From positions 1-64,000 of the forward strand of contig JAKPAM010000100.1 of NCBI GenBank assembly GCA_029779435.1: a stretch of DNA of 64,000 bases, written 5' to 3'. Positions 1 through 8,081 of the stretch are shown here, piece after piece (position 1 is the stretch's first letter; the number at the start of each line of letters is the position of its first letter). The position numbers were made by a program, and so were the translations under genes. The stretch is from Pseudomonadota bacterium (GTDB lineage Bacteria > Pseudomonadota > Gammaproteobacteria > Burkholderiales > Burkholderiaceae_E). The notes below the pieces were generated by a model that had not been told where the DNA came from, made no database searches, and saw only the letters and a list, made by a program, of their open reading frames with translations.

Positions 1-198
1 GTCACAACGCCTACTGCCTGACGCTGGACGGCGCCTCCTACCGCGCACCGCGTTCTCTACCGGCAGCCTCGAATCCGGCGATTGCCAAAGCCTCGAAAAC
101 CAACCATTCTTAACCCCCTCTCGAGATGCCCGTTTGCATCCGCGCCTCTGGCCTGATTACGCCGAAATCGGCTGGCCTGATTATGGCGATCAGTGACA
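1..198 (+). mobile_element. Terminal part of an IS21-family insertion sequence
   Basis: Seen: an istB-like 3' end (3-113) is followed by 85 non-coding bases containing two direct copies of TGGCCTGATTA (149-159 and 173-183, 24 bp apart). The element ends at about 198 in TGACA. Read from the trpD side, the terminus begins TGTCACTGATCGCC. Known: IS21 elements have termini starting TGT and carry short sub-terminal repeats bound by the transposase. The end lies inside the reading frame of a TrpD-like gene, so this is an insertion junction. The rest of the element lies outside the window. The exact last base and any target duplication cannot be fixed from one end. Confidence 0.75.
3..113 (+). CDS. 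istB: C-terminal end of IstB-like ATP-binding transposition helper (5' part outside window)
   Basis: The first 36 codons of the window read HNAYCLTLDGASYR followed by a basic tail and TAA. This matches the usual IstB C-terminus, where a DRL(T/L)HHA-type strand leads to a GxSYR motif. IstB is the AAA+ helper that assists the IstA transposase of IS21 elements in target capture. Only the extreme C-terminus is visible, so whether the gene is intact cannot be judged. The following IS terminal repeats support the assignment. Confidence 0.6.
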   Translation, partial: HNAYCLTLDGASYRAPRSLPAASNPAIAKASKTNHS

Positions 199-1041
199 GC
201 CTCCGCGTAGCGCCTGCAACTCGCAGGGTTGCACATCGAAGTCTGAGGGGTGAACAATGAACGACTGAACCGAACCCTCGTGTACCCGGCGGAGCTGAGT
301 TTCTCCGACACAACTGATTTCATCGACTCCACCTGCTCCGTGAACCACGAGGGCCGTCACGCCCTGCATGCGTAATAGCGCGCCGGCCATTAGATCCAGC
401 AGCGACGGATGTGCAACGCCGATGAGCTGAAAGCAAACATTTGCGGGATGTACGAGCGGACCAGCCAGATTGAAGATGCTGCGTACACCGATACGTCGCC
501 GCACGGCGGTGAGCGCTGCGGGGAACTCGTAATAGGAGGCTGTGGAGACGAAAGAAAAATTGCAAGCCGCAAGGCAGGCGCGAATCTGCTCTTCCTGGCT
601 GCAACGAGCGATATCGACGCCTAAAGCCGCCATCATGTCGCTGCTGCCGCTGTCGCTTGTCACACGGTGGTTGCCGTGCTTGACAACCGGCACCCCGGCC
701 GCTGCCACCACGAACGAAGCGGTCGTGGAGATGTTGAACGTTCCGGATCGGTCGCCGCCGGTGCCACCAACGTTAAGCGCCCGCGGAGTACCTAACGAGA
801 GCGGAGGATGTCTGGCCGCGATCGCGTCCGCAGCCCCCGCGATCTCGTCGGCCGCTTCGCCCTTCTGGGCTAGCGCTGTGAGAAGAACTGCTGTCTGGAC
901 CTCGTCGAACTGCTGTTCGAGCATCGCGCGCACCACCGCCGATGCCTGAGCTCGTGTCAGGTCACGTCGGCCTTCCACCAGCGAGCGCAAGACGGCCCCG
1001 AACTCGTCCGAGGCCGATACGGAAGAAGGTTGGACAGTCAT
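190..1041 (-). pseudogene. TrpD-like anthranilate phosphoribosyltransferase family gene, 3' end removed by the IS21 insertion
   Basis: About 283 residues remain of a family usually near 340. The start ATG at 1039-1041 lies one base after the stop of the isochorismatase gene. The PRPP-binding glycine loop NVGGTGG (residues 90-96), the KHGN motif (121-124) and the NLAGPLVHP segment are present. The coding match stops at ALRGG, after which the IS terminus adds only Cys-His-stop. Where true TrpD has His-His-x-Ala in the anthranilate pocket, this protein has YYEF, so it may be a paralogue with another substrate rather than the tryptophan enzyme. It sits third in an operon with a flavin oxidoreductase and a hydrolase, not with trp genes. 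The truncation removes the C-terminal part of the alpha/beta domain, so loss of function is likely. Confidence 0.75.
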
Positions 1042-1042
1042 C

Positions 1043-1648
1043 TCAACGTGCAGGCAGCGAGCGAAAGCCGTCGAGCATCGCGGCCAGGGGCTGCACCTTG
1101 CCGAAGACATAATCGATGTTTTCGAGCGCTGCTTCGTGTCGGAGTGAGCTAGTGCCGGCCACGCATTCGCGCGGCACCAGTACGTGATAGTCCAGTTGCA
1201 TGGCATCTTGCGCGGTCGCGCGCACGCATACATCGGTTGCAACGCCTACGAGAGCGACGGTGTCGACCCCCATCCCGCGCAGAAGCAGATCGAGGTCGGT
1301 CGCGAAGAAGGCGCTATAACGACGCTTGACCAGCACGTAATCACCCTCCCGCGGCTGAAGCTGAGGGATGATCCGTACTCCTGGAGTTCCTTCGACGCAG
1401 TGGAGTGTTTCGCCGTAGTCGAGTTCTCTGCCGAAGTCCACCAGGCTCGCCCGATGGCACTCCTGCGTATAGATCACCGGCATCGTGAGTGCTCGTGCAA
1501 CGGCGAGCAACTGCGCGATGCTTGCGACGATAGCCTGCCCGCCCGGACATAGAATCGGTGCGTCCTCGTCAAGAAAGTCGTGCTGCATGTCGATCACGAG
1601 GACCGCGATGCGAGCGCGGCCAGGAATTGGCGCTTCTTTGGTTGGCAC
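1043..1648 (-). CDS. Isochorismatase-family cysteine hydrolase
   Basis: A 201-residue single-domain hydrolase of the isochorismatase/nicotinamidase fold. The Asp-Lys-Cys triad is visible: Asp in VLVIDMQHDF near the N-terminus, Lys in LVKRRYSAF, and Cys in VATDVCV. Members hydrolyse amides, ureido acids or vinyl ethers; the substrate here cannot be read from sequence. I chose the GTG at 1646-1648 because GAGGG lies seven bases upstream and the upstream gene stops 16 bases away. Longer in-frame starts would overlap the preceding gene deeply. It is the middle gene of a three-gene operon. Pairing with a luciferase-like monooxygenase recalls RutA/RutB of pyrimidine degradation, but the sequence does not prove that reaction. 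Confidence 0.85.
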   Translation of the reverse strand: MPTKEAPIPGRARIAVLVIDMQHDFLDEDAPILCPGGQAIVASIAQLLAVARALTMPVIYTQECHRASLVDFGRELDYGETLHCVEGTPGVRIIPQLQPREGDYVLVKRRYSAFFATDLDLLLRGMGVDTVALVGVATDVCVRATAQDAMQLDYHVLVPRECVAGTSSLRHEAALENIDYVFGKVQPLAAMLDGFRSLPAR

Positions 1649-1664
1649 GTGGTTCCCTCTAGCG

Positions 1665-2741
1665 CTACGCAAAATGTGTCGCAACGATGTCTCGCAGCGC
1701 GCAATGGCTTTCACGTATGGGTTCCAATTCGTCGAGGTGGTCGAAGCACATGACATGCAGGACACCAAAGCCGCCAGAGAGGTGCTGCATCTCTTCGATC
1801 CGCTCGTGTACGGTCTGCGGTGAGCCCACGATCCAGCAGTGCTTCGCGCAGTATTCGACTGTCACGTCGCTGTCAGGCACATCGGACTGGTGCTTGAAGA
1901 GCCCCAGCGCGTTGTTACCGGCGATCATTGGCAGGTAGTCTTCGCGGAAGTAACGCCCCATCTCTCCTTCGATGGCCAGCTTCCTGGCCTGCGCATCGGT
2001 TTCGGCAACCAAGATCGGGCGGCTGACGCGCCACATATTGCGGGAGGGCATTGCGCGGCCGGCTCGCGCAGCGCCGTCCTCGACGACTTTCCAGTGGGTA
2101 TGGAGATAGTCGGGCGTGAAGCAGAAGCTGATCGGTATCCAGCCATTGCGGCCGGCGATCCGCAGCGTTGCCGACGATACCGACAGACCTGTGACTCCGA
2201 TGGGCGGGTGAGGTGCCTGGAGCGGCTTGAGGTGATAGCCTGTGGATTTATCCATCTGGTCGGCGGGCCTGCGCACCGTCCAGAACTTACCGCAGTATTC
2301 GAAGGGTGCGTTGCTCGTCCAGAAGCGCGTCATGATATCGATCGACTCGGCCGTCATGTCACGGTGAACGCCGGCTTGGTGATCGATATCGAACATCTCC
2401 AGATCCAGAGTCGTGCCGCTCGCGCCAATGCCCACCATCAGGCGTCCGCTAGAGATGTGGTCGAGCCAGCAGATGCGGTGGGCTAGTTCTGCGGGGTGAT
2501 GGAACGGCAGCATGAAGGCGCCCGGGGCGAGCTTGATCTGTTGGGTTCGCAAAATCGCTTGCGCAATCAGCAAATCCGGTGAGGGACATGGTTCCGCAGG
2601 CATCATGTAGTGTTCGCCGATCCAAGCCTCTTCGAAACCAATGCGGTCGAAGAACTCTAGGGTGTCGAGATCGTGGTAGTGACCGTCGTGAACAGACCGG
2701 TAGCGCGGATGCGCCGGCATCATGAAGGCGCCGAGTTTCAT
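1665..2741 (-). CDS. LLM-class flavin-dependent oxidoreductase (limonene-monooxygenase-like)
   Basis: 358 residues from the ATG at 2739-2741, preceded by AAAGGGA. The N-terminus MKLGAFMMPAHP with the motifs FEEAWIGEHY and LDHISSGRLMVGIGAS is typical of bacterial luciferase-like TIM-barrel monooxygenases related to LimB. These use reduced flavin and O2 to oxygenate or open rings. First gene of the operon with the isochorismatase-fold hydrolase and the interrupted TrpD-like gene, and divergent from a HutC-type regulator. Together they suggest uptake-independent catabolism of a nitrogen-containing ring compound; that substrate is inference. Regulation is likely through the operators at 2961-3006. 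Confidence 0.85.
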   Translation of the reverse strand: MKLGAFMMPAHPRYRSVHDGHYHDLDTLEFFDRIGFEEAWIGEHYMMPAEPCPSPDLLIAQAILRTQQIKLAPGAFMLPFHHPAELAHRICWLDHISSGRLMVGIGASGTTLDLEMFDIDHQAGVHRDMTAESIDIMTRFWTSNAPFEYCGKFWTVRRPADQMDKSTGYHLKPLQAPHPPIGVTGLSVSSATLRIAGRNGWIPISFCFTPDYLHTHWKVVEDGAARAGRAMPSRNMWRVSRPILVAETDAQARKLAIEGEMGRYFREDYLPMIAGNNALGLFKHQSDVPDSDVTVEYCAKHCWIVGSPQTVHERIEEMQHLSGGFGVLHVMCFDHLDELEPIRESHCALRDIVATHFA

Positions 2742-2960
2742 GTCTGATCCCTTTGCTTTATGAGCAAAGCACGCAGTGATTGCGCATGCTGGAGGTGCTG
2801 CACACCGCCGCCGTTGAGACACACTTGGTGGTGACCCTTGCGTACGAAACGGTCAGCGGCGCTTCTTACGATTCGTGCCGCAGGCTGGGGCGCCGGTTCT
2901 GCGCGGTTCTGTCGACGTGCAAGCTCCCTTTTTCCATCCTCTCAGTCTCCTAATGTAAGA

Positions 2961-2979
2961 ATTGATTATACAAATCAAT
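2961..2979. promoter_or_regulatory. Inverted repeat in the divergent promoter region
   Basis: ATTGATT, five bases, AATCAAT: a perfect 7-bp inverted repeat in an AT-rich island within GC-rich DNA. It lies between the oxidoreductase operon and the GntR gene. It may be a second binding site of the same regulator or overlap a promoter; the sequence alone does not decide. Confidence 0.4.
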
Positions 2980-2996
2980 CCTATTTTTCTTTTATA

Positions 2997-3006
2997 TGTA
3001 TATACA
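2997..3006. promoter_or_regulatory. HutC-type operator TGTATATACA
   Basis: A perfect 10-bp palindrome, 53 bases upstream of the chosen ATG of the HutC-like regulator. Known: HutC-subfamily GntR repressors recognise TGTATATACA-like palindromes. Its place between the divergent gene and operon suggests control of both directions. Confidence 0.65.
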
Positions 3007-3059
3007 ACTTGGTGCGAGTCTGTACCAAATGCGTGTTTAAGTCACCTGGGGTTAACCCG

Positions 3060-3776
3060 ATGAATCAAGCTGCTCCTGACGAACGGATGCCTGCGTTTCA
3101 ACGCGTTAAGAACTACGTGCTGGCGCAGATCCGCAATGGCGTATGGAAGGAAGGCGACACCATTCCCGCTGAGGAGGCCCTAGCACGCGAGTTCGGCGTG
3201 TCTCGCATGACGGTCAACCGCGCCATCCGTGAGCTCAGCGACGAGCGAATCGTTGACCGCGTGCGGGGGGCGGGGACTTTCGTTGCACAGCAGAAGTACC
3301 AGGCAACATTGATCGAGATTCGCAACATCGCCGATGAGATCGCTGCTCGGGGTCATCGGCACCGCAGCGAGCTCCACCAGCTTGAACGCACGAAAGCGAG
3401 CGAGACTTTGGCACGGCGCTTTGGAGTCCAGGCAGAGGATGCGTTGTTCCACTCGTTGGTCGTGCATTTTGAGAACGACCTGCCTATCCAGGTGGAAGAC
3501 AGGCATGTGAACCCAAAAGTTGCACCAGACTACATGGGGCAGGATTTTTCCAGTCAGACACCAAACGTCTACCTCATGCGCGTGGCTCCGCTGGAGGGCG
3601 TTAGTTTCGAGATTGAGGCATGCGCCCCTTCGTCGCGCATTCGCGAGTTGCTGCTGATGCTGCCGCATGAACCCTGTTTGGTGCTACATCGCCAGACCCA
3701 TTCCATCGGCCAGGTAGCCTCTATCGTATCCCTGTGGCACCCTGCGTCACGTTATCGATTCGCGGGTCACTTATGA
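3060..3776 (+). CDS. GntR-family transcriptional regulator, HutC subfamily (UTRA ligand domain)
   Basis: 238 residues from the ATG at 3060-3062. The N-terminal winged helix (about residues 10-78) includes PAEEALAREFGVSRMTVNRA and ends RVRGAGTFVA, the normal GntR/HutC hinge. The UTRA domain follows, with IEIRNIADEIAARGHRHR, VEDRHVNP and a HPASRYRFAGHL C-terminus as in HutC. In true hut systems the ligand is urocanate, but no histidine-utilisation gene is near, so the effector is probably a substrate of the divergent oxidoreductase operon. An HutC-type palindrome lies in its own upstream region, which points to autoregulation. The reading frame is open upstream to 2838, but that stretch is AT-rich and includes the operators, so it is not coding. 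Confidence 0.85.
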   Translation: MNQAAPDERMPAFQRVKNYVLAQIRNGVWKEGDTIPAEEALAREFGVSRMTVNRAIRELSDERIVDRVRGAGTFVAQQKYQATLIEIRNIADEIAARGHRHRSELHQLERTKASETLARRFGVQAEDALFHSLVVHFENDLPIQVEDRHVNPKVAPDYMGQDFSSQTPNVYLMRVAPLEGVSFEIEACAPSSRIRELLLMLPHEPCLVLHRQTHSIGQVASIVSLWHPASRYRFAGHL

Positions 3777-4019
3777 GCGATCACGAGCACAAGTGCAAGA
3801 CGACTACCGTCAAGCCATCAAGGCTTCTGCAAACTCCGCTTAGCTCGTCTCGGGATTGCCTCGATCGAGCGAACGGCTAACCGACGGGCAATAGCGTCAT
3901 ATGGTTTTGCAGGATCCGAATCCATGGGCGACGCGCATGAGGCGCCGATAGGAGGTAACTTCGCACTTGTACCAGATCGAGGACGTCGACACGGTGCTGG
4001 TTAGCGGTATACGTAGGGT

Positions 4020-4402
4020 ATGCATCATCGGACTATATCGACAGCGCGCGCGACCGATCGATCGAAGGACGTCATCAAGTCCGGAGGTGAATGGATCAGC
4101 TCGATCGACCTGGAGAACGCCGCGATGGGCCATCCGCAGGTGATGCAGGCCGCCGTCGTTGCGGTGCCTCATCCGAAGTGGCAGGAGCGGCCGTTGCTGG
4201 TCGTGCAGCGCCGGCCCGATGGCGACCTGGACGTCGCGGCGATGATCGCATTCTTGCGCGGTAAGGTCGCTGCTGGTGGCTGCCGGACGACATGGTGTTC
4301 GTCGAGCAGATGCCGATGACGGGCACCGGCAAGGTCCATAAGCTGACACTGCGCCAGCAGTATCGAGATTATGTGCTGCCGTCGGTGGCGGGGCGGTCGT
4401 AG
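4020..4402 (+). pseudogene. C-terminal remnant of a fatty-acyl-CoA synthetase (AMP-binding), frameshifted
   Basis: The frame from about 4050 reads [17 protein letters not shown] and then [18 protein letters not shown], the conserved C-terminal hinge and lid of FadD-type acyl-CoA synthetases. Near 4265 the frame breaks. The next frame continues with [20 protein letters not shown], the catalytic-lysine end of the same family, then YRDYVLP and TAG at 4400-4402. Upstream (3970-4020) only weak similarity remains and the N-terminal 400 residues are gone. This is a decayed fragment, not a functional enzyme. Confidence 0.8.
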
Positions 4403-4438
4403 TAGCGGGGAACGGCGGTCGCCTGACGAGGCGTATCG

Positions 4439-4861
4439 CTATCTGAACGGATTCCTGATCGTCAGCCCTTCGATGCGCTGCCCATCCTGCAAGTCTTCAC
4501 TGAACAGGGTGGTGCAGCCTGCCGACAGCGCGCCGGCAACGATCAGCGAGTCGTAGAAGCTGAAGCGCCACCGCGCCTGCACGTCCAGTGCCCGGTGGTA
4601 CAGCGCTTCACTTGCCGAGATCCTTAGGAGCGGCATCAGCACCACGTCCGGGTAGGTACGGGCTTCTTCAATGGAAAGTGTCACTCTCGCCTTGCGGGTG
4701 GCGACGTTCAGGCATTCCTGAATCACTTGGTAGCTGATACAGGCATCTCGCGCTTCGAGCGCCCCGCGCACGAGTTCTTCGGCGATTCGATGCTTGGCGA
4801 CGTCGGAGCTGCCCAGGTGATAGATGAAGATGCTGGTATCGAAGAATCGATCGGCGCTCAT
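4439..4861 (-). CDS. PIN-domain ribonuclease, VapC-like toxin
   Basis: 140 residues with the PIN-domain acidic positions: Asp in FFDTSIFIY at the N-terminus, Glu in the YQVIQECLNV segment, and Asp in SFYDSLIVAGAL with a later Glu-Asp in LFSEDLQDG. Known: VapC toxins are Mg-dependent RNases of type II toxin-antitoxin pairs. Here the upstream partner appears only as a start-less fragment (4851-4988), so the toxin is either orphaned, inactive or neutralised from elsewhere. Its neighbour on the other side is a degraded acyl-CoA synthetase, consistent with a decaying region. Confidence 0.8.
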   Translation of the reverse strand: MSADRFFDTSIFIYHLGSSDVAKHRIAEELVRGALEARDACISYQVIQECLNVATRKARVTLSIEEARTYPDVVLMPLLRISASEALYHRALDVQARWRFSFYDSLIVAGALSAGCTTLFSEDLQDGQRIEGLTIRNPFR

Positions 4862-4988
4862 TCATTTCGTCCCGGCTCAGCTTTCGCCCGACCTCGAGCC
4901 GGCCTCGTAGGGACTGCATGACCGCGTCATATCGCTGCAGGCGATCGCGCGTTTGCGCGTAGTCGGTCAGCCAGCGATCGGTTACGTC
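4851..4988 (-). pseudogene. Possible antitoxin remnant next to the PIN toxin
   Basis: In the frame overlapping the PIN gene start, this strand reads VTDRWLTDYAQTRDRL and then LEVGRKLSRDEMNERR. That is a charged helical tail like the C-terminus of many small antitoxins that end at the toxin start. No start codon or DNA-binding head is visible; upstream lies the DUF3750 gene. I infer a truncated antitoxin; the family cannot be named. Confidence 0.35.
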
Positions 4989-5007
4989 ACGGCGTTGCCC
5001 AGGTCGA

Positions 5008-5841
5008 TCAACCGCGCCGAAGCGGGACGCTGCCGTAGCCCGGCAAACGCAGCGCCAGGTCATTGAAGTCAAAGCCCGTGGACAGCCCGAGCAGGTTGAT
5101 CTCGATGCCTTCTTCGCGGGCCAGGCCGATGCCGGCCAGACCGAACAACGAAACCTGCCAACCGGTGCCGCTGGGCATCGGCGCGACCACCCGCCAGCCG
5201 CCCAGATAGTCCTTGCCGAGCGCGTTGGCCGGCAGGTCCAATTGCATTGCAGGCACCGCGCGTGCGATGGCGGCGGTGAACGTGTTGCTGTTCGGTCCAG
5301 GCCATATCCGATACCAGCGTTCCCACGGGTAGGACGCGATGGCGGCCTCGATCTGGTCGATCATCGCTTCGGCGGCGGCGCCACGATGATCGACGAGCTG
5401 GATCGGTGCCGCGCCGAACCACCGGAAATCCGGATCCCCGGTCTGGGTCACGACGGCGGATCCTCCACGCAAGGCGCGCCAGCCGATTACATGATGGACG
5501 ACGTAGTGGTCGGCGCCCGGGCGCTTGGTCGCGATCCAGGTATGCACGCCGAACGCGCCGCGCCAGCCTATCGTGCGGGCGGCATAGGCCTGGACGATGG
5601 CCTCCGGCGCCTCGGCGGGGCGGGGCGCGATCCCGGCCGACGCGCGCGATGCGCCGCGCCAGTCGCCAGCCGAACCGAGGCCGCCGAACGCGAGCACCGA
5701 TAGCGGGCCGAGCAGCAGCAGGCCCAGGATCATCAGCAGGCGTACCGACAGGCGTCGACTGCGGTGCAGCCAGCGTCGTGGCGCGCTGGGGGGGGACGGG
5801 AGCGTCGGCGGCGCCAGGCGGCGCGGAAGCTGCGGATGCAC
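5008..5841 (-). CDS. DUF3750 family membrane-anchored protein
   Basis: 277 residues. A basic N-terminus is followed by one hydrophobic segment at about residues 33-54, then a soluble domain probably outside the membrane. The blocks GVHTWIATKRPGADHYVVHHVIGW, DPDFRWFGAAP and YRIWPGPNSNTF are, as far as I recognise them, the hallmark of DUF3750 proteins, whose function is unknown. The ATG at 5839-5841 is the longest reasonable start; the proline-rich first 25 residues could be dispensable. It stands alone between the PIN remnant and a divergent AraC-type gene. Confidence 0.7.
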   Translation of the reverse strand: MHPQLPRRLAPPTLPSPPSAPRRWLHRSRRLSVRLLMILGLLLLGPLSVLAFGGLGSAGDWRGASRASAGIAPRPAEAPEAIVQAYAARTIGWRGAFGVHTWIATKRPGADHYVVHHVIGWRALRGGSAVVTQTGDPDFRWFGAAPIQLVDHRGAAAEAMIDQIEAAIASYPWERWYRIWPGPNSNTFTAAIARAVPAMQLDLPANALGKDYLGGWRVVAPMPSGTGWQVSLFGLAGIGLAREEGIEINLLGLSTGFDFNDLALRLPGYGSVPLRRG

Positions 5842-5977
5842 GGCGCTTGGCGGACGAAGATCGCGGCGGTGGTGTCATGGGGCGATCTTAGCGGCGTCGC
5901 CGGGGTTTGGGCAGCGGGGTTTGGGCAGATCAAGGCGCCGCTGAAGTCGAGAACCCGCCTGGTGGCAGAATGACGCG

Positions 5978-6808
5978 ATGGGTGCGCCGGAATCCGTCCT
6001 GCTCGAACGTCTCGAAGCCCTGGCCGTCGGCGGAGAAGCACCCGACGCGCCAGTCTGTATCGCAGCGCGCCGCGCGCATGGGGCGAAAGCGGTCGACATC
6101 GACCAGCCGATGCTGGGCATCCTCGTGAGCGGCCGCAAGCACGTCGCGGGGGAAGGCGTCGAACTGGCGATCGAGGCGGGTACGGCCTTCGTGGTCCGCA
6201 GCGGCCGATTCGACGTCGTCAATCGTCCGCCCGAGCATGGCCGCTATCTGACCCTGGCAGTCGCGCTTTGCGAGGCCGTGATGGATGCGGCGCGATTGCT
6301 GTGGGCAAAGCCGCCGAGCGAGTCGGGTCCCGGCTGGGCCTTGTTGCCCGCCGCTGCCTTGCAGAAGCCGTTGTCCGACTGGTGCGATGCGCTCGCCGAC
6401 GGCAATGCCAGTGCCGCCCGGCTTGCACTCGCGGCCGTCCTGCTGCGTTTTTGCGAGGCAGGGCATTCGCAGGTGTTGCGGCCCCCTCCGCCGCGGCTTG
6501 CTGCCCGCATTCGCACGCATATTGCGGCCGAGCCTGCACGGGACTGGCGCTCGGTGGATCTGGAGCACGCGTTGAATCTGAGCGGTGCGACGCTGCGTCG
6601 CCATCTGGCCGCGGAAGGCACCAGCCTGCGCGACGTCGTCGCCGATGCCCGGCTGGCCTGTGCGATGCAGTTGCTGTACACCACGACCTGGCCGGTCAAG
6701 ACCGTGGCCGCTCGTGTCGGGTATCGCTCGGCGGCTAGCTTCTCGCGCCGCTTCGCCGAACGTTTCGGCCTGGCTCCGGCCGATATCGGGCGGGCGCCGG
6801 AACACTGA
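5978..6808 (+). CDS. AraC-family transcriptional regulator
   Basis: 276 residues. The N-terminal half is a variable cupin-like ligand region (QPMLGILVSGRKHVAGEGVELAIEAG). The C-terminal 100 residues form the two AraC helix-turn-helix units: LEHALNLSGATLRRHLAAEG and then KTVAARVGYRSAASFSRRFAERFGLAP. Such proteins usually activate adjacent genes. Its likely target is the exported metallo-beta-lactamase-fold gene 112 bases downstream in the same direction, which is an inference from position. Confidence 0.85.
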   Translation: MGAPESVLLERLEALAVGGEAPDAPVCIAARRAHGAKAVDIDQPMLGILVSGRKHVAGEGVELAIEAGTAFVVRSGRFDVVNRPPEHGRYLTLAVALCEAVMDAARLLWAKPPSESGPGWALLPAAALQKPLSDWCDALADGNASAARLALAAVLLRFCEAGHSQVLRPPPPRLAARIRTHIAAEPARDWRSVDLEHALNLSGATLRRHLAAEGTSLRDVVADARLACAMQLLYTTTWPVKTVAARVGYRSAASFSRRFAERFGLAPADIGRAPEH

Positions 6809-6920
6809 GGGCAGTCAGGAGGCCGGGTCATCGTGAGCGTTTCGCGCACCAGAGCGAGCGCCTCGCGACGCCGGACTGCGAGAGCATGCGGGCTCGTGAA
6901 CTCATTGGAACCCTCCGACC

Positions 6921-7988
6921 ATGCGATTGCTGCCCGCACGCCCTCGTTCGTCCACCTGTTCCTCTCGTCATCGGCGTTCGCTGCTGCGCCGAACGGTCGT
7001 CGCGACCGCGATCGCGACCGCGACGGTCGCCACCGTGTTGTCAACGATGTTCTCCGTCGCGCTGCTAAGTGCCGGCACGGCTCATGCTGCGACCGATTCG
7101 GCTACTCTCGGCCAGGTGCCGGGCTATTTCCGCCAGCGCATCGGTGATCTGACCGTCACCGCGCTGTTCGACGGCGTGGTGCCGCTGGCGCGGTCGATGT
7201 TGAAGGACATCGATGCGAAGACCGTGTCCGCGCTGGTCGCCAATCGGTATGTGCCGGAATCGAAGGACGGTTTCCAGACCGCCGTCAATGCCTATGTGGT
7301 GCAGCATGGCGACCGGGTCATGCTTGTCGATGCCGGAACCGCTAAGTGCTTCGGGCCGACGCTCGGCAACGTCATCACCAACCTGCGTGCCGCCGGTTAC
7401 AAGCCCGAAGACGTCGACACCGTGCTGGTCACGCATGCCCATCCGGACCACCTGTGCGGTGTCGCGACGCCGCAAGGTGCGGCCGCCTTTCCGAACGCGA
7501 TCCTGTGGCTGGCTGGCGCCGATGTCGACTTCTGGACCGGTGACGAGGCGCAAGCGAAGGCGCCGGCACCGATGCAGCCGCTGTTCGACATGGCCCGCAA
7601 GGCGATCGCACCGTATGCGGCGGCCGGCCGGCTGCGCCGCTTCGGGCCCGGAGAGTCCATCGTGCCCGGTGTGCTGGCCGTGGCGACGCCGGGACATACG
7701 CCGGGCCATACATCGTTCTTGTTCGAGGCCGGCCGGAAAGAGCGGCTGCTGGTCTGGGGCGACGTGCTGCATTATCACGCGGTGCAGTTCGCGCGCCCGC
7801 AGGCGAGCTTCGAGGCGGACACGGATCGTCGCCTGGCCGTGCGCTCGCGGCTCGACGTGATGCGGCGTTCGGCGGCCAATGGCTGGTGGGTGGCCGGGGC
7901 GCATTTGCCGTTTCCGGGCCTGGGTCATGTTCGTCGAGAAGGCGATGCGTTCGCCTGGGTGCCGGTGGAATACGGACCGGTGAGGTGA
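6921..7988 (+). CDS. Exported MBL-fold metallohydrolase
   Basis: 355 residues with a long basic N-terminus and hydrophobic stretch ending in a signal-peptidase-like AHA site near residue 56, so probably periplasmic. The zinc site is complete: THAHPDH (His172, His174, Asp176, His177), His259 or His263 in TPGHTPGHT, Asp281 in GDVLH, and His328 in VAGAHLPFPG. The family includes quorum-quenching lactonases and other hydrolases; the PGHTPGHTSF block is common to lactonase- and glyoxalase-II-like members. A shorter start at Met43 would still give a signal peptide. Preceded by an AraC regulator. Confidence 0.85.
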   Translation: MRLLPARPRSSTCSSRHRRSLLRRTVVATAIATATVATVLSTMFSVALLSAGTAHAATDSATLGQVPGYFRQRIGDLTVTALFDGVVPLARSMLKDIDAKTVSALVANRYVPESKDGFQTAVNAYVVQHGDRVMLVDAGTAKCFGPTLGNVITNLRAAGYKPEDVDTVLVTHAHPDHLCGVATPQGAAAFPNAILWLAGADVDFWTGDEAQAKAPAPMQPLFDMARKAIAPYAAAGRLRRFGPGESIVPGVLAVATPGHTPGHTSFLFEAGRKERLLVWGDVLHYHAVQFARPQASFEADTDRRLAVRSRLDVMRRSAANGWWVAGAHLPFPGLGHVRREGDAFAWVPVEYGPVR

Positions 7989-8043
7989 GGTCGTCCGCAT
8001 TCGTACTCGCCGCCGTGCCGCCGCCCTTTTCTCAAGAGGGGGT

Positions 8044-8078
8044 CCGGGTATATTGGAATGGCTTTCCAACATACCCGG
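8044..8078. promoter_or_regulatory. Long near-perfect palindrome upstream of an AAA ATPase remnant
   Basis: CCGGGTATATTGGAA (8044-8058), five bases, then TTCCAACATACCCGG (8064-8078): 15-bp arms with one mismatch. It ends four bases before the ATG of the DUF4143-type ATPase remnant. It is well placed to be an operator or a structured leader. I have the impression that GGAA-spacer-TTCC palindromes recur ahead of such ATPases, but that needs a search. Confidence 0.5.
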
Positions 8079-8081
8079 ATC

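Noticed and set aside
190-1041. Classical trp operon gene trpD
   Set aside because: No trpE, trpG or trpC nearby, altered anthranilate-pocket residues, and co-transcription with oxidative catabolic genes.
2838-3059. N-terminal extension of the GntR regulator
   Set aside because: The extra 74 codons cover the operators and an AT-rich promoter region and have no similarity to the winged helix.
4668-5072. 134-codon frame as a complete antitoxin upstream of the PIN gene
   Set aside because: Its first third overlaps the DUF3750 coding end and has no antitoxin-like sequence; only the C-terminal part looks real.
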